A DNA stretch of 64,000 nt from Pseudomonas laurylsulfatiphila. Its GTDB lineage: Bacteria; Pseudomonadota; Gammaproteobacteria; Pseudomonadales; Pseudomonadaceae. The notes beneath the pieces were generated by a model. That model was given only the letters and a program-made list of their open reading frames with translations, was not told the origin of the DNA and did not search any database. Below, piece by piece: positions 6,940 to 15,325 of the stretch. How positions within the stretch are numbered: the first letter of the stretch is position 1; each line of letters opens with the position of its first letter. The stretch lies in NCBI RefSeq assembly GCF_002934665.1, contig NZ_NIRS01000005.1, positions 434,001 to 498,000 on the forward strand. Reading direction: 5' to 3'. The translations under genes and the position numbers were made by a program.

Positions 6940-7476
6940 ATGAGAAGAAAAGGGAAAGGCACGGACCTTCGTAACCAGACTTTTAAATCGAACGCACGGA
7001 AGCTTACCTACCAAGCATTTATTAAAAACATCGCGCCTCGTGCATTAAAAATGGACGTAGCAGCTGTCAGGTTTGAGCCGATTACCACAGCAGCGTTAGA
7101 GAAATGTCATTTATGGGAAGGAGCAACAATCTACCCATGGGATCACATCCCCGACTGGAAGCGCAAAGATGCCAAAGGTTTGGATTTGGCAATTTGGTAT
7201 GGGCAGAATCTGTGTGGCTTGAGCTATGCAACACCGCGAAGGAGCGCTCTCTGTCTGAAGGTAGTTCTTCTGCAGAGCGATCCAGACAGATCCCATCCGC
7301 TTCGTGGCTTGATCGCTCCGATCGCGATACTGGCCGCTGATTTCTATGCGCGTATGCTTGGGTGCAGAGAGATCGAAATCCAGGACCCTGATCCGAACGT
7401 TGTTTTTTATTATCGAGATCTCGGGTTCGACTTTGACCATAACAACCGCCTTGTCATCTACTTGAGCGACCAATAA
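6940..7476 (+). CDS. GNAT-like acetyltransferase, unknown substrate
   Basis: 178 residues. The N-terminus is basic (MRRKGKGTDLRNQTFKSNAR) and may contact nucleic acid. Residues about 45–175 resemble a GNAT fold: VRFEPITTAAL at strand 1, LAIWYGQNLCGLSYATPR at strands 2–3, an Ala-rich helix LIAPIAILAADFYARMLG, and the final EIQDPDPNVVFYYRDLGFDF, typical of the last strand and helix of GNAT proteins. The acetyl-CoA loop (Q/RxxGxG/A) is not clearly recognisable. Base composition is lower in GC than in neighbouring genes, consistent with transfer. No clear ribosome-binding site precedes the chosen ATG; an internal Met at 7051 is an alternative start. Confidence 0.55.
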   Translation: MRRKGKGTDLRNQTFKSNARKLTYQAFIKNIAPRALKMDVAAVRFEPITTAALEKCHLWEGATIYPWDHIPDWKRKDAKGLDLAIWYGQNLCGLSYATPRRSALCLKVVLLQSDPDRSHPLRGLIAPIAILAADFYARMLGCREIEIQDPDPNVVFYYRDLGFDFDHNNRLVIYLSDQ

Positions 7477-7498
7477 CATCCAATCGCAGGAGGTGCGT

Positions 7499-7669
7499 AT
7501 GAGCCCAAAAAAGCGAAAGGCGAAGCTGTTACAAGTTGTTGAGTTTCACGCCGAAGCACGTCGTTTGGCTGGAAATTTATCGGCCAATCAACGACGCTTT
7601 ATTGAAGTCGCCATCGCGCGCGGTAAAGAACTTGAGCCAGGTGGTTGGTTGGCCGGTGGACGAAGCTGA
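7499..7669 (+). CDS. Small basic protein, 56 residues, unknown function
   Basis: The frame begins MSPKKRKAKLLQVVEFHAEA and ends GKELEPGGWLAGGRS. The start has a textbook AGGAGG 6 nt upstream, and the frame begins 23 nt after the stop of the GNAT-like gene, so the two probably form an operon. The N-terminus is Lys/Arg-rich and the remainder is predicted helical. I recognise no family. A terminator follows 17 nt after the stop, which supports it as the last gene of the unit. Confidence 0.6.
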   Translation: MSPKKRKAKLLQVVEFHAEARRLAGNLSANQRRFIEVAIARGKELEPGGWLAGGRS

Positions 7670-7685
7670 ATTTCTTTCGTGAAAG

Positions 7686-7710
7686 AAACCGTCTAAATGG
7701 CGGTTTTTTT
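7686..7710 (+). terminator. Rho-independent terminator of the island operon
   Basis: The stem AAACCG(TC) / (GG)CGGTTT with loop TAAAT is followed by a run of seven T. It lies just after the 56-residue ORF. Confidence 0.8.
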
Positions 7711-7848
7711 GTACCTCGCCAATGCCCTGGTTCGTAACCGCAATATCTCGTGAAATTTTGCCCACGTAACCACCTCACCAATTCCCTCTCCCCCGTCTAC
7801 CCTTCACAAACCCGCAGGAAGCGGTGCTCTTCAACTCAAGGAACGCCC

Positions 7849-9342
7849 ATGTCCCTCTCCATCGTCCACAGCCGCGCCCAAGTCGGCGTGGAGGCGCCTG
7901 CCGTCACCGTAGAAGTTCATCTGGCCAACGGCCTGCCATCCCTGACCATGGTCGGCCTGCCCGAGGCGGCGGTGAAGGAAAGCAAGGACCGGGTGCGCAG
8001 TGCGATCATCAATTCGGGGCTGCAATTTCCGGCGCGACGAATCACGCTAAATCTGGCGCCGGCTGATTTGCCCAAGGATGGAGGGCGCTTCGATCTGGCG
8101 ATTGCCCTGGGGATTCTCTCGGCCAGTGTGCAGGTGCCGACGCTGACACTGGATGACGTGGAGTGTTTGGGGGAGTTGGCCCTATCAGGTGCGGTGCGGG
8201 CAGTTCGAGGGGTGTTGCCGGCGGCGTTGGCGGCGCGCAAGGCCGGGCGCTGGCTGATGGTGCCACGGGCGAACGCTGAGGAAGCGTGCCTGGCGTCGGG
8301 ACTGAAAGTGATTGCTGTCGACCATTTGCTGGAGGCCGTTGCGCACTTCAACGGGCATACACCGATCGAGCCTTATGCTTCCGATGGGCTGCTCTGCGCC
8401 AGCAAACCTTATCCCGACCTGAATGAAGTGCAAGGGCAGCTGGCGGCCAAGCGTGCGCTGCTGATTGCGGCTGCGGGCGCTCACAACCTGTTACTCAGTG
8501 GTCCCCCGGGGACCGGAAAAACCTTGCTGGCGAGTCGTTTGCCAGGGCTGCTGCCGCCGCTGACCGAAAGCGAGGCGCTGGAAGTGGCGGCGATTCAATC
8601 GGTCACCAGTTGTGTGCCCTTGCGTCACTGGCCACAGCGCCCCTTTCGCCAGCCCCATCACTCCGCCTCTGGCCCCGCTTTAGTGGGTGGCGGCTCGAAA
8701 CCGCAGCCGGGTGAAATTACCCTCGCCCACCACGGCGTCCTGTTTCTTGATGAGCTTCCCGAGTTTGAGCGCAGAGTATTGGAAGTCCTGAGGGAGCCGA
8801 TGGAATCCGGGCATATCGTCATCTCGCGAGCGAAAGATCGCGTGCGCTTTCCAGCACGCTTCCAATTGGTGGCGGCAATGAATCCGTGTCCCTGTGGATA
8901 TCTTGGCGAGCCAAGCGGGCGCTGCTCCTGCACGCCGGACATGGTGCAGCGTTATCGCAACAAACTGTCGGGGCCGCTGCTCGATCGCATCGACCTGCAC
9001 CTGACTGTTGCCCGGGAAGCCACGGCGTTGAATCCCAAAGTGAAGCCAGGCGAGAACAGCGCCAGTGCTGCGTCGCTTGTCGCCGAGGCTCGTGAGCGCC
9101 AGCAGAAGCGCCAGGGTTGTGCCAATGCGTTTCTCGATCTGCCGGGTCTGCGCCAGCACTGCAAGTTATCCACAGCCGATGAGCACTGGCTCGAATCTGC
9201 CTGTGAACGACTGACCCTGTCGCTGCGCTCGGCCCACCGATTGCTCAAGGTGGCACGGACGCTGGCGGATCTGGAACAGGTTGATGCGATCAGCCGTGAG
9301 CATCTGGCGGAGGCGTTGCAGTATCGGCCGGCGACTCAGTGA
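7849..9342 (+). CDS. yifB: YifB/ComM family Mg-chelatase-like AAA+ ATPase
   Basis: 497-residue AAA+ protein related to ComM, a hexameric helicase that promotes branch migration during natural transformation in Vibrio and Acinetobacter. The N-terminal ChlI-like domain (about 1–170) starts MSLSIVHSRAQVGVEAP. Walker A is GPPGTGKT (about 222–229) and Walker B FLDELPEFERRVLE. The finger segment MNPCPCGYLG carries paired cysteines, as does the nearby GRCSC. The open frame extends 33 codons upstream, but the family start is the chosen Met. The usual neighbour ubiK is 2.3 kb upstream because of the inserted island. Confidence 0.93.
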   Translation: MSLSIVHSRAQVGVEAPAVTVEVHLANGLPSLTMVGLPEAAVKESKDRVRSAIINSGLQFPARRITLNLAPADLPKDGGRFDLAIALGILSASVQVPTLTLDDVECLGELALSGAVRAVRGVLPAALAARKAGRWLMVPRANAEEACLASGLKVIAVDHLLEAVAHFNGHTPIEPYASDGLLCASKPYPDLNEVQGQLAAKRALLIAAAGAHNLLLSGPPGTGKTLLASRLPGLLPPLTESEALEVAAIQSVTSCVPLRHWPQRPFRQPHHSASGPALVGGGSKPQPGEITLAHHGVLFLDELPEFERRVLEVLREPMESGHIVISRAKDRVRFPARFQLVAAMNPCPCGYLGEPSGRCSCTPDMVQRYRNKLSGPLLDRIDLHLTVAREATALNPKVKPGENSASAASLVAEARERQQKRQGCANAFLDLPGLRQHCKLSTADEHWLESACERLTLSLRSAHRLLKVARTLADLEQVDAISREHLAEALQYRPATQ

Positions 9343-9362
9343 GTCTGAAACCGAGGCGCGCC

Positions 9363-9387
9363 CTTCGCGAGCAGGCTCGCTCCCACA
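9363..9387. repeat. Single REP copy abutting the insertion sequence
   Basis: CGCGAGCAGGCTCGCTCCCA ends within a few bases of the left inverted repeat of the IS110-family element. The partner copy normally seen in paired REPs is absent on the right side of the element. Confidence 0.85.
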
Positions 9388-9402
9388 TCTATGGTTACCC
9401 CC

Positions 9403-9636
9403 TTTTCTGCAATACTGTTTTTGATGCGTGTTTGGCTTGCTTTCATCTATCCGGCGTCTGAGTTGGGGTTGTAGCCCCAGCGCCTCGATGAGAATCGATG
9501 CCCAACGATCCTGATTAAGAGAACGGCCTTTCAGCCGTGTGAGAGCCCAGGGTTGTCGTCAGGCCGGTTGGCCGTTCACGTCATCTGTTATCCAGCATCG
9601 CAAAACCAGGTGGGTGGTGCTCGGGTGGCAGCGGGG
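9403..9636 (-). ncRNA. Candidate bridge (seek) RNA region of the IS1111-type element
   Basis: This non-coding end lies downstream of the transposase. It contains compact hairpins: TGGGG-TTGTAG-CCCCA (about 9463–9478) and TCGAT-GAGA-ATCGA (about 9484–9497). IS110-family transposases use an element-encoded RNA with two guide loops matching donor and target; in the IS1111 group it is encoded at the 3' end, the location seen here. The RNA boundaries and loops have not been determined. Confidence 0.4.
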
Positions 9637-10662
9637 TCAGGCGTTCATCGCGGCTGGCCCCGCATCGAATTCAGTGTGGTGGGCCGCAATCGCCCAAGCG
9701 ATCCTGGCCAGCTTGTTGGCCAGCGCGCAGACCACGAGATTGGAGTGATGGCGCGATGCCAAGAGTTGGCGGACCCAGTCCGCCAAAGCGCCTTTCTGAC
9801 GGTCCAGCTGTATCAAATAAACCCGGGCGCACTGGATAAGCAGGCGCCTCTGGTTTCGATCGCCGCGTTTACTGATGCCCAAAAGCACTGTTTGGCCGCC
9901 CGTGGAATGCTGTTTGGGCACCAGGCCGATGGAGGCCGCATAACCTCGCCCACACTTGAACTGTTTGCCATCACCGAGCTCGGCAGCCAGGGCGCTGGAG
10001 GTGATCGGGCCGACACACGGCATGGTCATCAAACGAGCCGCCAGATCATCTTCAGCGGCTTGGCACTCAAGGTCTTTGTCCGAGGTCTTGACCTGCTCAT
10101 CCAGATAACAGAAATGCCCATGCAACCTCATCAGAATTTTTTTGAGGGGGACAGAGAATGAACCTGCTTCAAGCAGCGCCGGAAGTTCTATGATGGACTT
10201 GAAACCTGGGGCCAGGCTGACGCCAACCTCCAGGAGGGCGGCGTGAATCCGATTGACGGTAGCGGTACGGTCTTTGATGAACGCATCACGTGTCGAGTTG
10301 AGCATGGCCAGCACCTGCTGGGCCTGGGTCTTGGGGGCCACAAAACGCATGGTGGGGCGGGTCGCCGCCTCGCAGATCGCTTCGGCGTCGGCGAAGTCGT
10401 TCTTGTTGCTTTTGACGTAAGGACGCACCAGATGCGGGGCAATGAGCTTGGGTGTATGCCCCAGTTTGGCCACCTCCTGTGCCATGAAATGGGCTCCGCC
10501 GCAGGCCTCCATCGCGACAGTACAGGGGTCGAGGTTGGCCAGATATTGAATGAGAGACGGCCGAGTAAACTTTTTGCGGCAAAGCTCATGACCGCGCTCA
10601 TCTTGAGCGTGCAGGTGAAAGGAGTGTTTTCCCAGGTCGATGGCGGCAATAGCGACTTTCAT
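9637..10662 (-). CDS. IS110 family transposase
   Basis: 341 residues, full length. The N-terminal RuvC-like DEDD domain has Asp9 (AAIDLGKHSF), Glu52 (VAMEACGGAHFM), Asp89 and Asp92 (NDFADAEAI). The C-terminal Tnp20 domain carries the serine motif GYAASIGLVPKQHSTGG followed by ISKRGDRNQRRLLIQ. All key residues are present, so the enzyme looks intact. Only about 60 nt separate the start from the right inverted repeat, whereas the 3' side has the long non-coding segment. The encoded protein and a guide RNA should be sufficient for transposition. Confidence 0.93.
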   Translation of the reverse strand: MKVAIAAIDLGKHSFHLHAQDERGHELCRKKFTRPSLIQYLANLDPCTVAMEACGGAHFMAQEVAKLGHTPKLIAPHLVRPYVKSNKNDFADAEAICEAATRPTMRFVAPKTQAQQVLAMLNSTRDAFIKDRTATVNRIHAALLEVGVSLAPGFKSIIELPALLEAGSFSVPLKKILMRLHGHFCYLDEQVKTSDKDLECQAAEDDLAARLMTMPCVGPITSSALAAELGDGKQFKCGRGYAASIGLVPKQHSTGGQTVLLGISKRGDRNQRRLLIQCARVYLIQLDRQKGALADWVRQLLASRHHSNLVVCALANKLARIAWAIAAHHTEFDAGPAAMNA

Positions 10663-10775
10663 GGCAACGATCTCCGATAAACCCCCTGTGAAAGCTTAGT
10701 GGGCGATCACAGGGAGCAGCGGGGGTAACCATTTCATTAGGGGACGGCGATGAGGGGAGAAAGCGGAGACATCGT

Positions 10776-11696
10776 TCAACTCAGGTGCACGACATCCGGC
10801 AACTCCATGGACCGGACTTCGTTTTGCAGAAAGTCGCTGAGCCGGCGCATGCGTTCGCCACCGGGACGGGTTTTCGGCCACACGAGGTAATAACACAAGC
10901 CGCTGGCCACCGCTGTCGGCCACGGCAGGCTCAAACGTCCCTGGGCCACGTCCTCCGCGACCATCAGCAGATCGCCCATGGACACGCCATAGCCTCGCGC
11001 AGCGGCGATCATGCCCAGTTCCAGGGTATCGAACACCTGCCCGCCCTTGAGCGACACCTGTTCAGCCAGGCCCATGCGCTCCAGCCAGTTGCGCCAGTCG
11101 CGGCGGTCCGGCGTCGGGTGCAGCAACTCGGTGTTGCTCAGGCGCTCGACATCCCAGGGCTGGTCACCCCGCAGATGAGGCGCGCCGACCGGGATCAACT
11201 CCTCCGGGAACAGGTAACTCGCCTCCCAGTCCGGAGGGAAGTGTCCGTTGCTTAACAGCACCGCACAGTCGAACGGCTCGTCGTTGAAATCCACGGAGTC
11301 GACGTCCATCCACGCACTGGTCAGCTGCACTTCGTTACCCGGTTGCAGATGACGGAAGCGACTGAGGCGCGCCAGCAACCAGCGCATGGTCAGGGTCGAC
11401 GGGGCTTTCATACGCAGGATGTCGTCTTCGGCACGCAAGGTATTGCAGGCGCGTTCCAGGGCGGTGAAGCCCTCGCGAATACCCGGCAACAGCAAACGGG
11501 CCGACTCGGTCAGTTGCAGGTTGCGGCCACTGCGGTGAAACAAGCGGCAGGCAAAATGCTCTTCGAGCGTACGAATGTGCCGGCTGACCGCACTTTGGGT
11601 AATGGACAGTTCTTCCGCGGCCCGGGTAAACGACGTGTGTCGCGCCGCCGCTTCAAATGCGCGCAAGGCATATAAGGGAGGAAGACGACGCGACAT
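10776..11696 (-). CDS. LysR-type transcriptional regulator (GcvA-like)
   Basis: 306 residues. The N-terminal winged helix (about 6–64) has the LysR signature AAEELSITQSAVSRHIRTLEE. The effector-binding domain (about 92–300) starts MRWLLARLSRFRHLQPG and includes PVGAPHLRG, a stretch common in GcvA-like members. The gene is divergent from the MATE transporter gene, with 152 nt between the start codons, which suggests that it controls that transporter or itself. The inducer cannot be deduced. The stop lies about 40 nt from the insertion sequence, so the 3' flank may have been remodelled. Confidence 0.88.
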   Translation of the reverse strand: MSRRLPPLYALRAFEAAARHTSFTRAAEELSITQSAVSRHIRTLEEHFACRLFHRSGRNLQLTESARLLLPGIREGFTALERACNTLRAEDDILRMKAPSTLTMRWLLARLSRFRHLQPGNEVQLTSAWMDVDSVDFNDEPFDCAVLLSNGHFPPDWEASYLFPEELIPVGAPHLRGDQPWDVERLSNTELLHPTPDRRDWRNWLERMGLAEQVSLKGGQVFDTLELGMIAAARGYGVSMGDLLMVAEDVAQGRLSLPWPTAVASGLCYYLVWPKTRPGGERMRRLSDFLQNEVRSMELPDVVHLS

Positions 11697-11848
11697 CAGG
11701 AAAGCTCCTACAGCGGTTTTTGGATACCCTAGCAGAAACTATCCAGCATGAGTTTGAATCATGCTACCCATCCTTTTTATCCCTTTGTGCAAACGCCGCA
11801 GAGCGCCGAGAATCGACGCTTTCCTGTCCACTTCTAGAATCGAGCGCG

Positions 11849-13252
11849 ATGACCATGCAGCATCCAGCACGTACTGAACTCTGGGCCATCCTGCGGCTGG
11901 CGGGGCCGCTGATTGCCTCGCAGTTGGCGCACATGCTGATGGTCCTCACCGACACCCTGATGATGGCGCGCCTGAGTCCCGAGGCGCTAGCCGGTGGCGG
12001 GCTCGGCGCGGCGACCTATTCGTTCGTGTCGATTTTCTGCATCGGCGTGATTGCTGCCGTCGGCACTCTGGTGGCGATCCGTCAGGGGGCTGGCGACATT
12101 CTCGGGGCGACCCGGCTGACCCAGGCCGGGTTGTGGCTGGCATGGCTGATGGCGCTGGTCGCCGGTTTGCTGCTGTGGAACCTCAAACCGGTGCTGCTGC
12201 TGTTCGGCCAGACCGAAAGCAATGTCCAGATGGCCGGGCAGTTTTTGATATTCCTGCCGTTCGCCCTGCCCGGCTACCTGAGCTTCATGGCCCTGCGCGG
12301 GTTCACCAGCGCCATTGGCCGTGCGACACCGGTTATGGTTATCAGCCTGGGCGGGACCGTGGCCAACTTCCTGCTCAACTATGCGCTGATTACCGGCATG
12401 TTCGGCCTGCCGAAACTGGGGCTGATGGGCATCGGGCTGGTCACGGCGATTGTCGCCAACCTGATGGCCCTGGCGCTGGCGTGGCACATTCGTCGGCACC
12501 CGGCGTATGAGGCCTATCCGCTGCGTCAGGGCCTGTCACGGCTGAACCGTCAGTACCTGAAGGAGTTGTGGCGTCTGGGCCTGCCGATTGGCGGCACCTA
12601 CGCGGTGGAAGTCGGGCTGTTTGCCTTCGCCGCGCTGTGCATGGGCACCATGGGTAGCACGCAACTGGGTGCACACCAGATCGCCCTGCAAATCGTCTCG
12701 GTGGCGTTCATGGTGCCGGCGGGCATTTCCTATGCGATCACCATGCGGATCGGTCAGCACTACGGCGCCGGGCAATTGCTGGATGCGCGGCTGGCCGGGC
12801 GGGTCGGCATTGCGTTCGGGGCGGCGGCGATGCTGTGTTTCGCCATGGTCTTCTGGCTATTGCCGAATCAGTTGGTCGGTTTGTTTCTCGACCATAACGA
12901 CCCGGCGTTCCGCGATGTCATCAACCTCGCCGTGAGCCTGCTGGCGGTGGCGGCATGGTTCGAGCTGTTCGACGGCACGCAAACCATTGCCATGGGCTGC
13001 ATTCGCGGGCTCAAGGATGCCAAGACCACGTTCCTGGTGGGCCTGGGTTGCTATTGGCTGATTGGCGCTCCGGCGGCGTGGTGGATGGCGTTCCACCTGG
13101 ACTGGGGGCCAACGGGTGTCTGGTGGGGCCTGGCGCTGGGCCTGGCGTTTGCGGCGGTGAGCCTGACGCTGGGGTTTGAGTGGAAGATGAAGCGGATGAT
13201 CAAGCGCGAAACGACGTCAGAGCAGCGCTTCGAAGTCGCTCAGCCTGACTGA
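11849..13252 (+). CDS. MATE family multidrug/Na+ antiporter
   Basis: 467-residue NorM-type exporter with twelve predicted membrane helices in two MatE repeats (about 20–180 and 245–410). Characteristic motifs are LAGPLIASQLAHMLMVLTDT at helix 1 and GTQTIAMGCIRGLKDAKTTF in the second half. Expected substrates are cationic drugs, exchanged for Na+ or H+. The start is the Met before TMQHP; a second Met two codons later is equally possible, and longer upstream frames lack homology. It is divergent from the LysR regulator and followed by a paired REP. Confidence 0.9.
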   Translation: MTMQHPARTELWAILRLAGPLIASQLAHMLMVLTDTLMMARLSPEALAGGGLGAATYSFVSIFCIGVIAAVGTLVAIRQGAGDILGATRLTQAGLWLAWLMALVAGLLLWNLKPVLLLFGQTESNVQMAGQFLIFLPFALPGYLSFMALRGFTSAIGRATPVMVISLGGTVANFLLNYALITGMFGLPKLGLMGIGLVTAIVANLMALALAWHIRRHPAYEAYPLRQGLSRLNRQYLKELWRLGLPIGGTYAVEVGLFAFAALCMGTMGSTQLGAHQIALQIVSVAFMVPAGISYAITMRIGQHYGAGQLLDARLAGRVGIAFGAAAMLCFAMVFWLLPNQLVGLFLDHNDPAFRDVINLAVSLLAVAAWFELFDGTQTIAMGCIRGLKDAKTTFLVGLGCYWLIGAPAAWWMAFHLDWGPTGVWWGLALGLAFAAVSLTLGFEWKMKRMIKRETTSEQRFEVAQPD

Positions 13253-13259
13253 GATCCCT

Positions 13260-13361
13260 TGTAGGAGCGAGCCCGCTTGCGATAAATCCGAGAACGCCGC
13301 GGGGCACCTGCCAACCAGCGTTATCGTTGACGACCATCGCGAGCAAGCTCGCTCCTACAGG
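13260..13361. repeat. Paired REP element
   Basis: Two inverted REP copies with GTAGGAGCGAGC arms and a spacer containing GCGTTATCGTTGACGACC. The same spacer sequence occurs in inverted orientation in the element at 20118–20220. Confidence 0.92.
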
Positions 13362-13387
13362 GTTCCGTGGCAACCAATTACTCGTGA

Positions 13388-15061
13388 TCAGATCACGACT
13401 TCCAGCGGCGGCTGCTGACTGGAGCCAAACATCAGATATTCCACCAGCTCGGCCAACGGCAATGGCCTGCTGATCAAATACCCCTGCACCTGATCGCATT
13501 CGAACCCGCGCAGCAGATCCAGTTGCTCCGGTGTCTCCACACCTTCGGCGACCACCTCAAGGTTGAGGTTGTGTGCCAGGTTGATCATCGCGTGGACCAG
13601 CTTGCGGTTTTCCTCACGCTGTTCCATGCCGCCGACAAAGCTCTTGTCGATCTTCAGCAAAGTGATCGGCAGGCTGTTGAGGTGCACGAACGACGAGAAG
13701 CCGGTGCCAAAGTCGTCGAGAGAGAAGCGCACACCGAGGCGCCCGAGGGCGTCCATGGTCTGCTTGACCAGATCGCTGCGGCGCATCACCGCCGTTTCGG
13801 TCAGTTCGAACTCCAGCCACTGCGCCTCGACGCCGCGCTCGGCAATCAGGCGGCTCAGGGTCGACAGCAACTGGCTGTCCTGGAACTGTCGGAACGACAG
13901 GTTGATCGCCATGTGCAACGGCGGCAAACCCAGCTCAAGCAGCGCCTGCATGTCGCGCAAGGCCCGGGAAATCACCCAGTAGCCCAGCGGCACGATCAGG
14001 CCGCTTTGCTCGGCCAGCGGCACGAATTCGCTTGGCGGCAGCAAGCCGCGCTCGGCATGCCGCCAGCGCACCAACGCTTCGAGGCCGACGATCTGTCCGT
14101 CTTCAAGGTTCAGCCGTGGCTGGTAGTGCAATTCCAGCTCATCGCGGCGCAGTGCCCGGCGCAGTTCGGTTTCGAGGTCGGCGATGCTGCGGGCATTGCG
14201 ATTGATGCGCTCGTTGAAAATATGAAAGGTGCAACCTTGCGTGCTTTTGGCCTGCTGCATCGCGATGTGCGCGTGCCACATCAGCGGGTCCGCGCCGGCC
14301 TGGGCCCGGGCGTGGGCAATGCCCAGGCTGGAGCCGATCAACAAGCTTTCGCCGTCGATCCAATAGGGCTCGGCCAGCGCTTCGCTGATGCGCTCGGCCA
14401 TCCACTCGGCACGCTGGGGAGCGCGACGGGTGTCGATCAGCAGCGCGAACTCATCGCTGCCCAGGCGTGCCAGTTGATCACCGGCTTCAAGCTGGCTCTT
14501 GAGCCGCGCCACCACTTGCAGGATCAGGCGGTCACCGGCCTGATGGCCGAGGGCATCGTTGGCATAACGAAAGTTGTCGAGGTCGAGATGACCGAGGGCC
14601 AGGCCGCGACCGTCGTTTTCCGCCAGCCGCGCCGTCAACAGGGTCTGAAAGCCCTGGCGGTTGGCGATGCCTGTGAGCGGATCTTGCTCGGCCAGGCGTT
14701 GCAGGGTGTTTTCCAGGACGCCACGTTCGCGCACATGGCGCAGGCAACGGCGCAACATGCCCGGATCGAGATGATCGCGCACCAGCCAGTCACTTACACC
14801 GTCAGGCGGGGTCAGCGGCTCATGGTCGAGCAGCAACACCGTCGGCAGGCTGCAACGGCCCGGCGCCGGTTGAAGTTGCGGGATCGTCAATAACACCGCG
14901 CTGCGGTTGTCATCGAACAGGCTGCTGACCGACTCCCAACTCGGCGCGCTGATGAGCACGGCCGAGCTCCCCATCGGAGCCAGACACTCGCGCAACAACG
15001 CTGCCCACGCTGGCTCTTCGGCCAGTAGCAGCAAACGCAAGGGTTCGACAGGCGTAGACAA
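13388..15061 (-). CDS. GGDEF/EAL phosphodiesterase with degenerate GGDEF (ProE-like)
   Basis: 557-residue cyclic-di-GMP enzyme, probably cytosolic with no membrane segments. A receiver-like N-terminal region (about 5–110) lacks an obvious phospho-acceptor. A GGDEF domain (about 122–285) has its motif altered to GSDEF (201–205), and an EAL domain (about 297–545) has EAL at 328–330 (GLEALVRW), DDFGTGFSS and KIDKSFV. The intact EAL residues predict c-di-GMP hydrolysis, with the degenerate GGDEF probably regulatory. It sits where P. aeruginosa has ProE (PA5295), a known phosphodiesterase that limits exopolysaccharide. It is divergent from rep. Confidence 0.88.
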   Translation of the reverse strand: MSTPVEPLRLLLLAEEPAWAALLRECLAPMGSSAVLISAPSWESVSSLFDDNRSAVLLTIPQLQPAPGRCSLPTVLLLDHEPLTPPDGVSDWLVRDHLDPGMLRRCLRHVRERGVLENTLQRLAEQDPLTGIANRQGFQTLLTARLAENDGRGLALGHLDLDNFRYANDALGHQAGDRLILQVVARLKSQLEAGDQLARLGSDEFALLIDTRRAPQRAEWMAERISEALAEPYWIDGESLLIGSSLGIAHARAQAGADPLMWHAHIAMQQAKSTQGCTFHIFNERINRNARSIADLETELRRALRRDELELHYQPRLNLEDGQIVGLEALVRWRHAERGLLPPSEFVPLAEQSGLIVPLGYWVISRALRDMQALLELGLPPLHMAINLSFRQFQDSQLLSTLSRLIAERGVEAQWLEFELTETAVMRRSDLVKQTMDALGRLGVRFSLDDFGTGFSSFVHLNSLPITLLKIDKSFVGGMEQREENRKLVHAMINLAHNLNLEVVAEGVETPEQLDLLRGFECDQVQGYLISRPLPLAELVEYLMFGSSQQPPLEVVI

Positions 15062-15325
15062 GCTAGCTCCCTAGACTCTGCAAAGATGTAGGCGACGGGC
15101 ATTATGCCGTCCCGATAACTAATGACAATGACATCAGTTATCAAAACGGGCCCTTTGTATCTGGAATTACGAACATTAGCCGCAAATTCGTTGCGCATCC
15201 TGCGTGAAAGTAACAAAACCGGCAATTGCAGATAGCGCGGTACGTCACAAGTCGGACAGAGCAGCACAATTCGCTGAGCCTGTTAAAATGCCGGCCCATT
15301 TCGTGACTGACTCCTGAATTTACCT

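Larger units (their letters stand above)
9388..10738 (-). mobile_element. IS110-family (IS1111-type) insertion sequence
   Basis: About 1.35 kb. It has a single transposase gene and perfect 12-bp subterminal inverted repeats: ATGGTTACCCCC at 9391–9402 and its complement GGGGGTAACCAT at 10721–10732. Short non-repeated tips lie outside the repeats, so the exact ends are uncertain by a few bases. Subterminal inverted repeats plus a long (about 240 nt) non-coding region after the transposase are IS1111-group features. The element abuts a REP palindrome, as described for ISPpu9-like elements of P. putida that target REP sequences. No target-site duplication is visible, as expected for the family. 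Confidence 0.88.
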
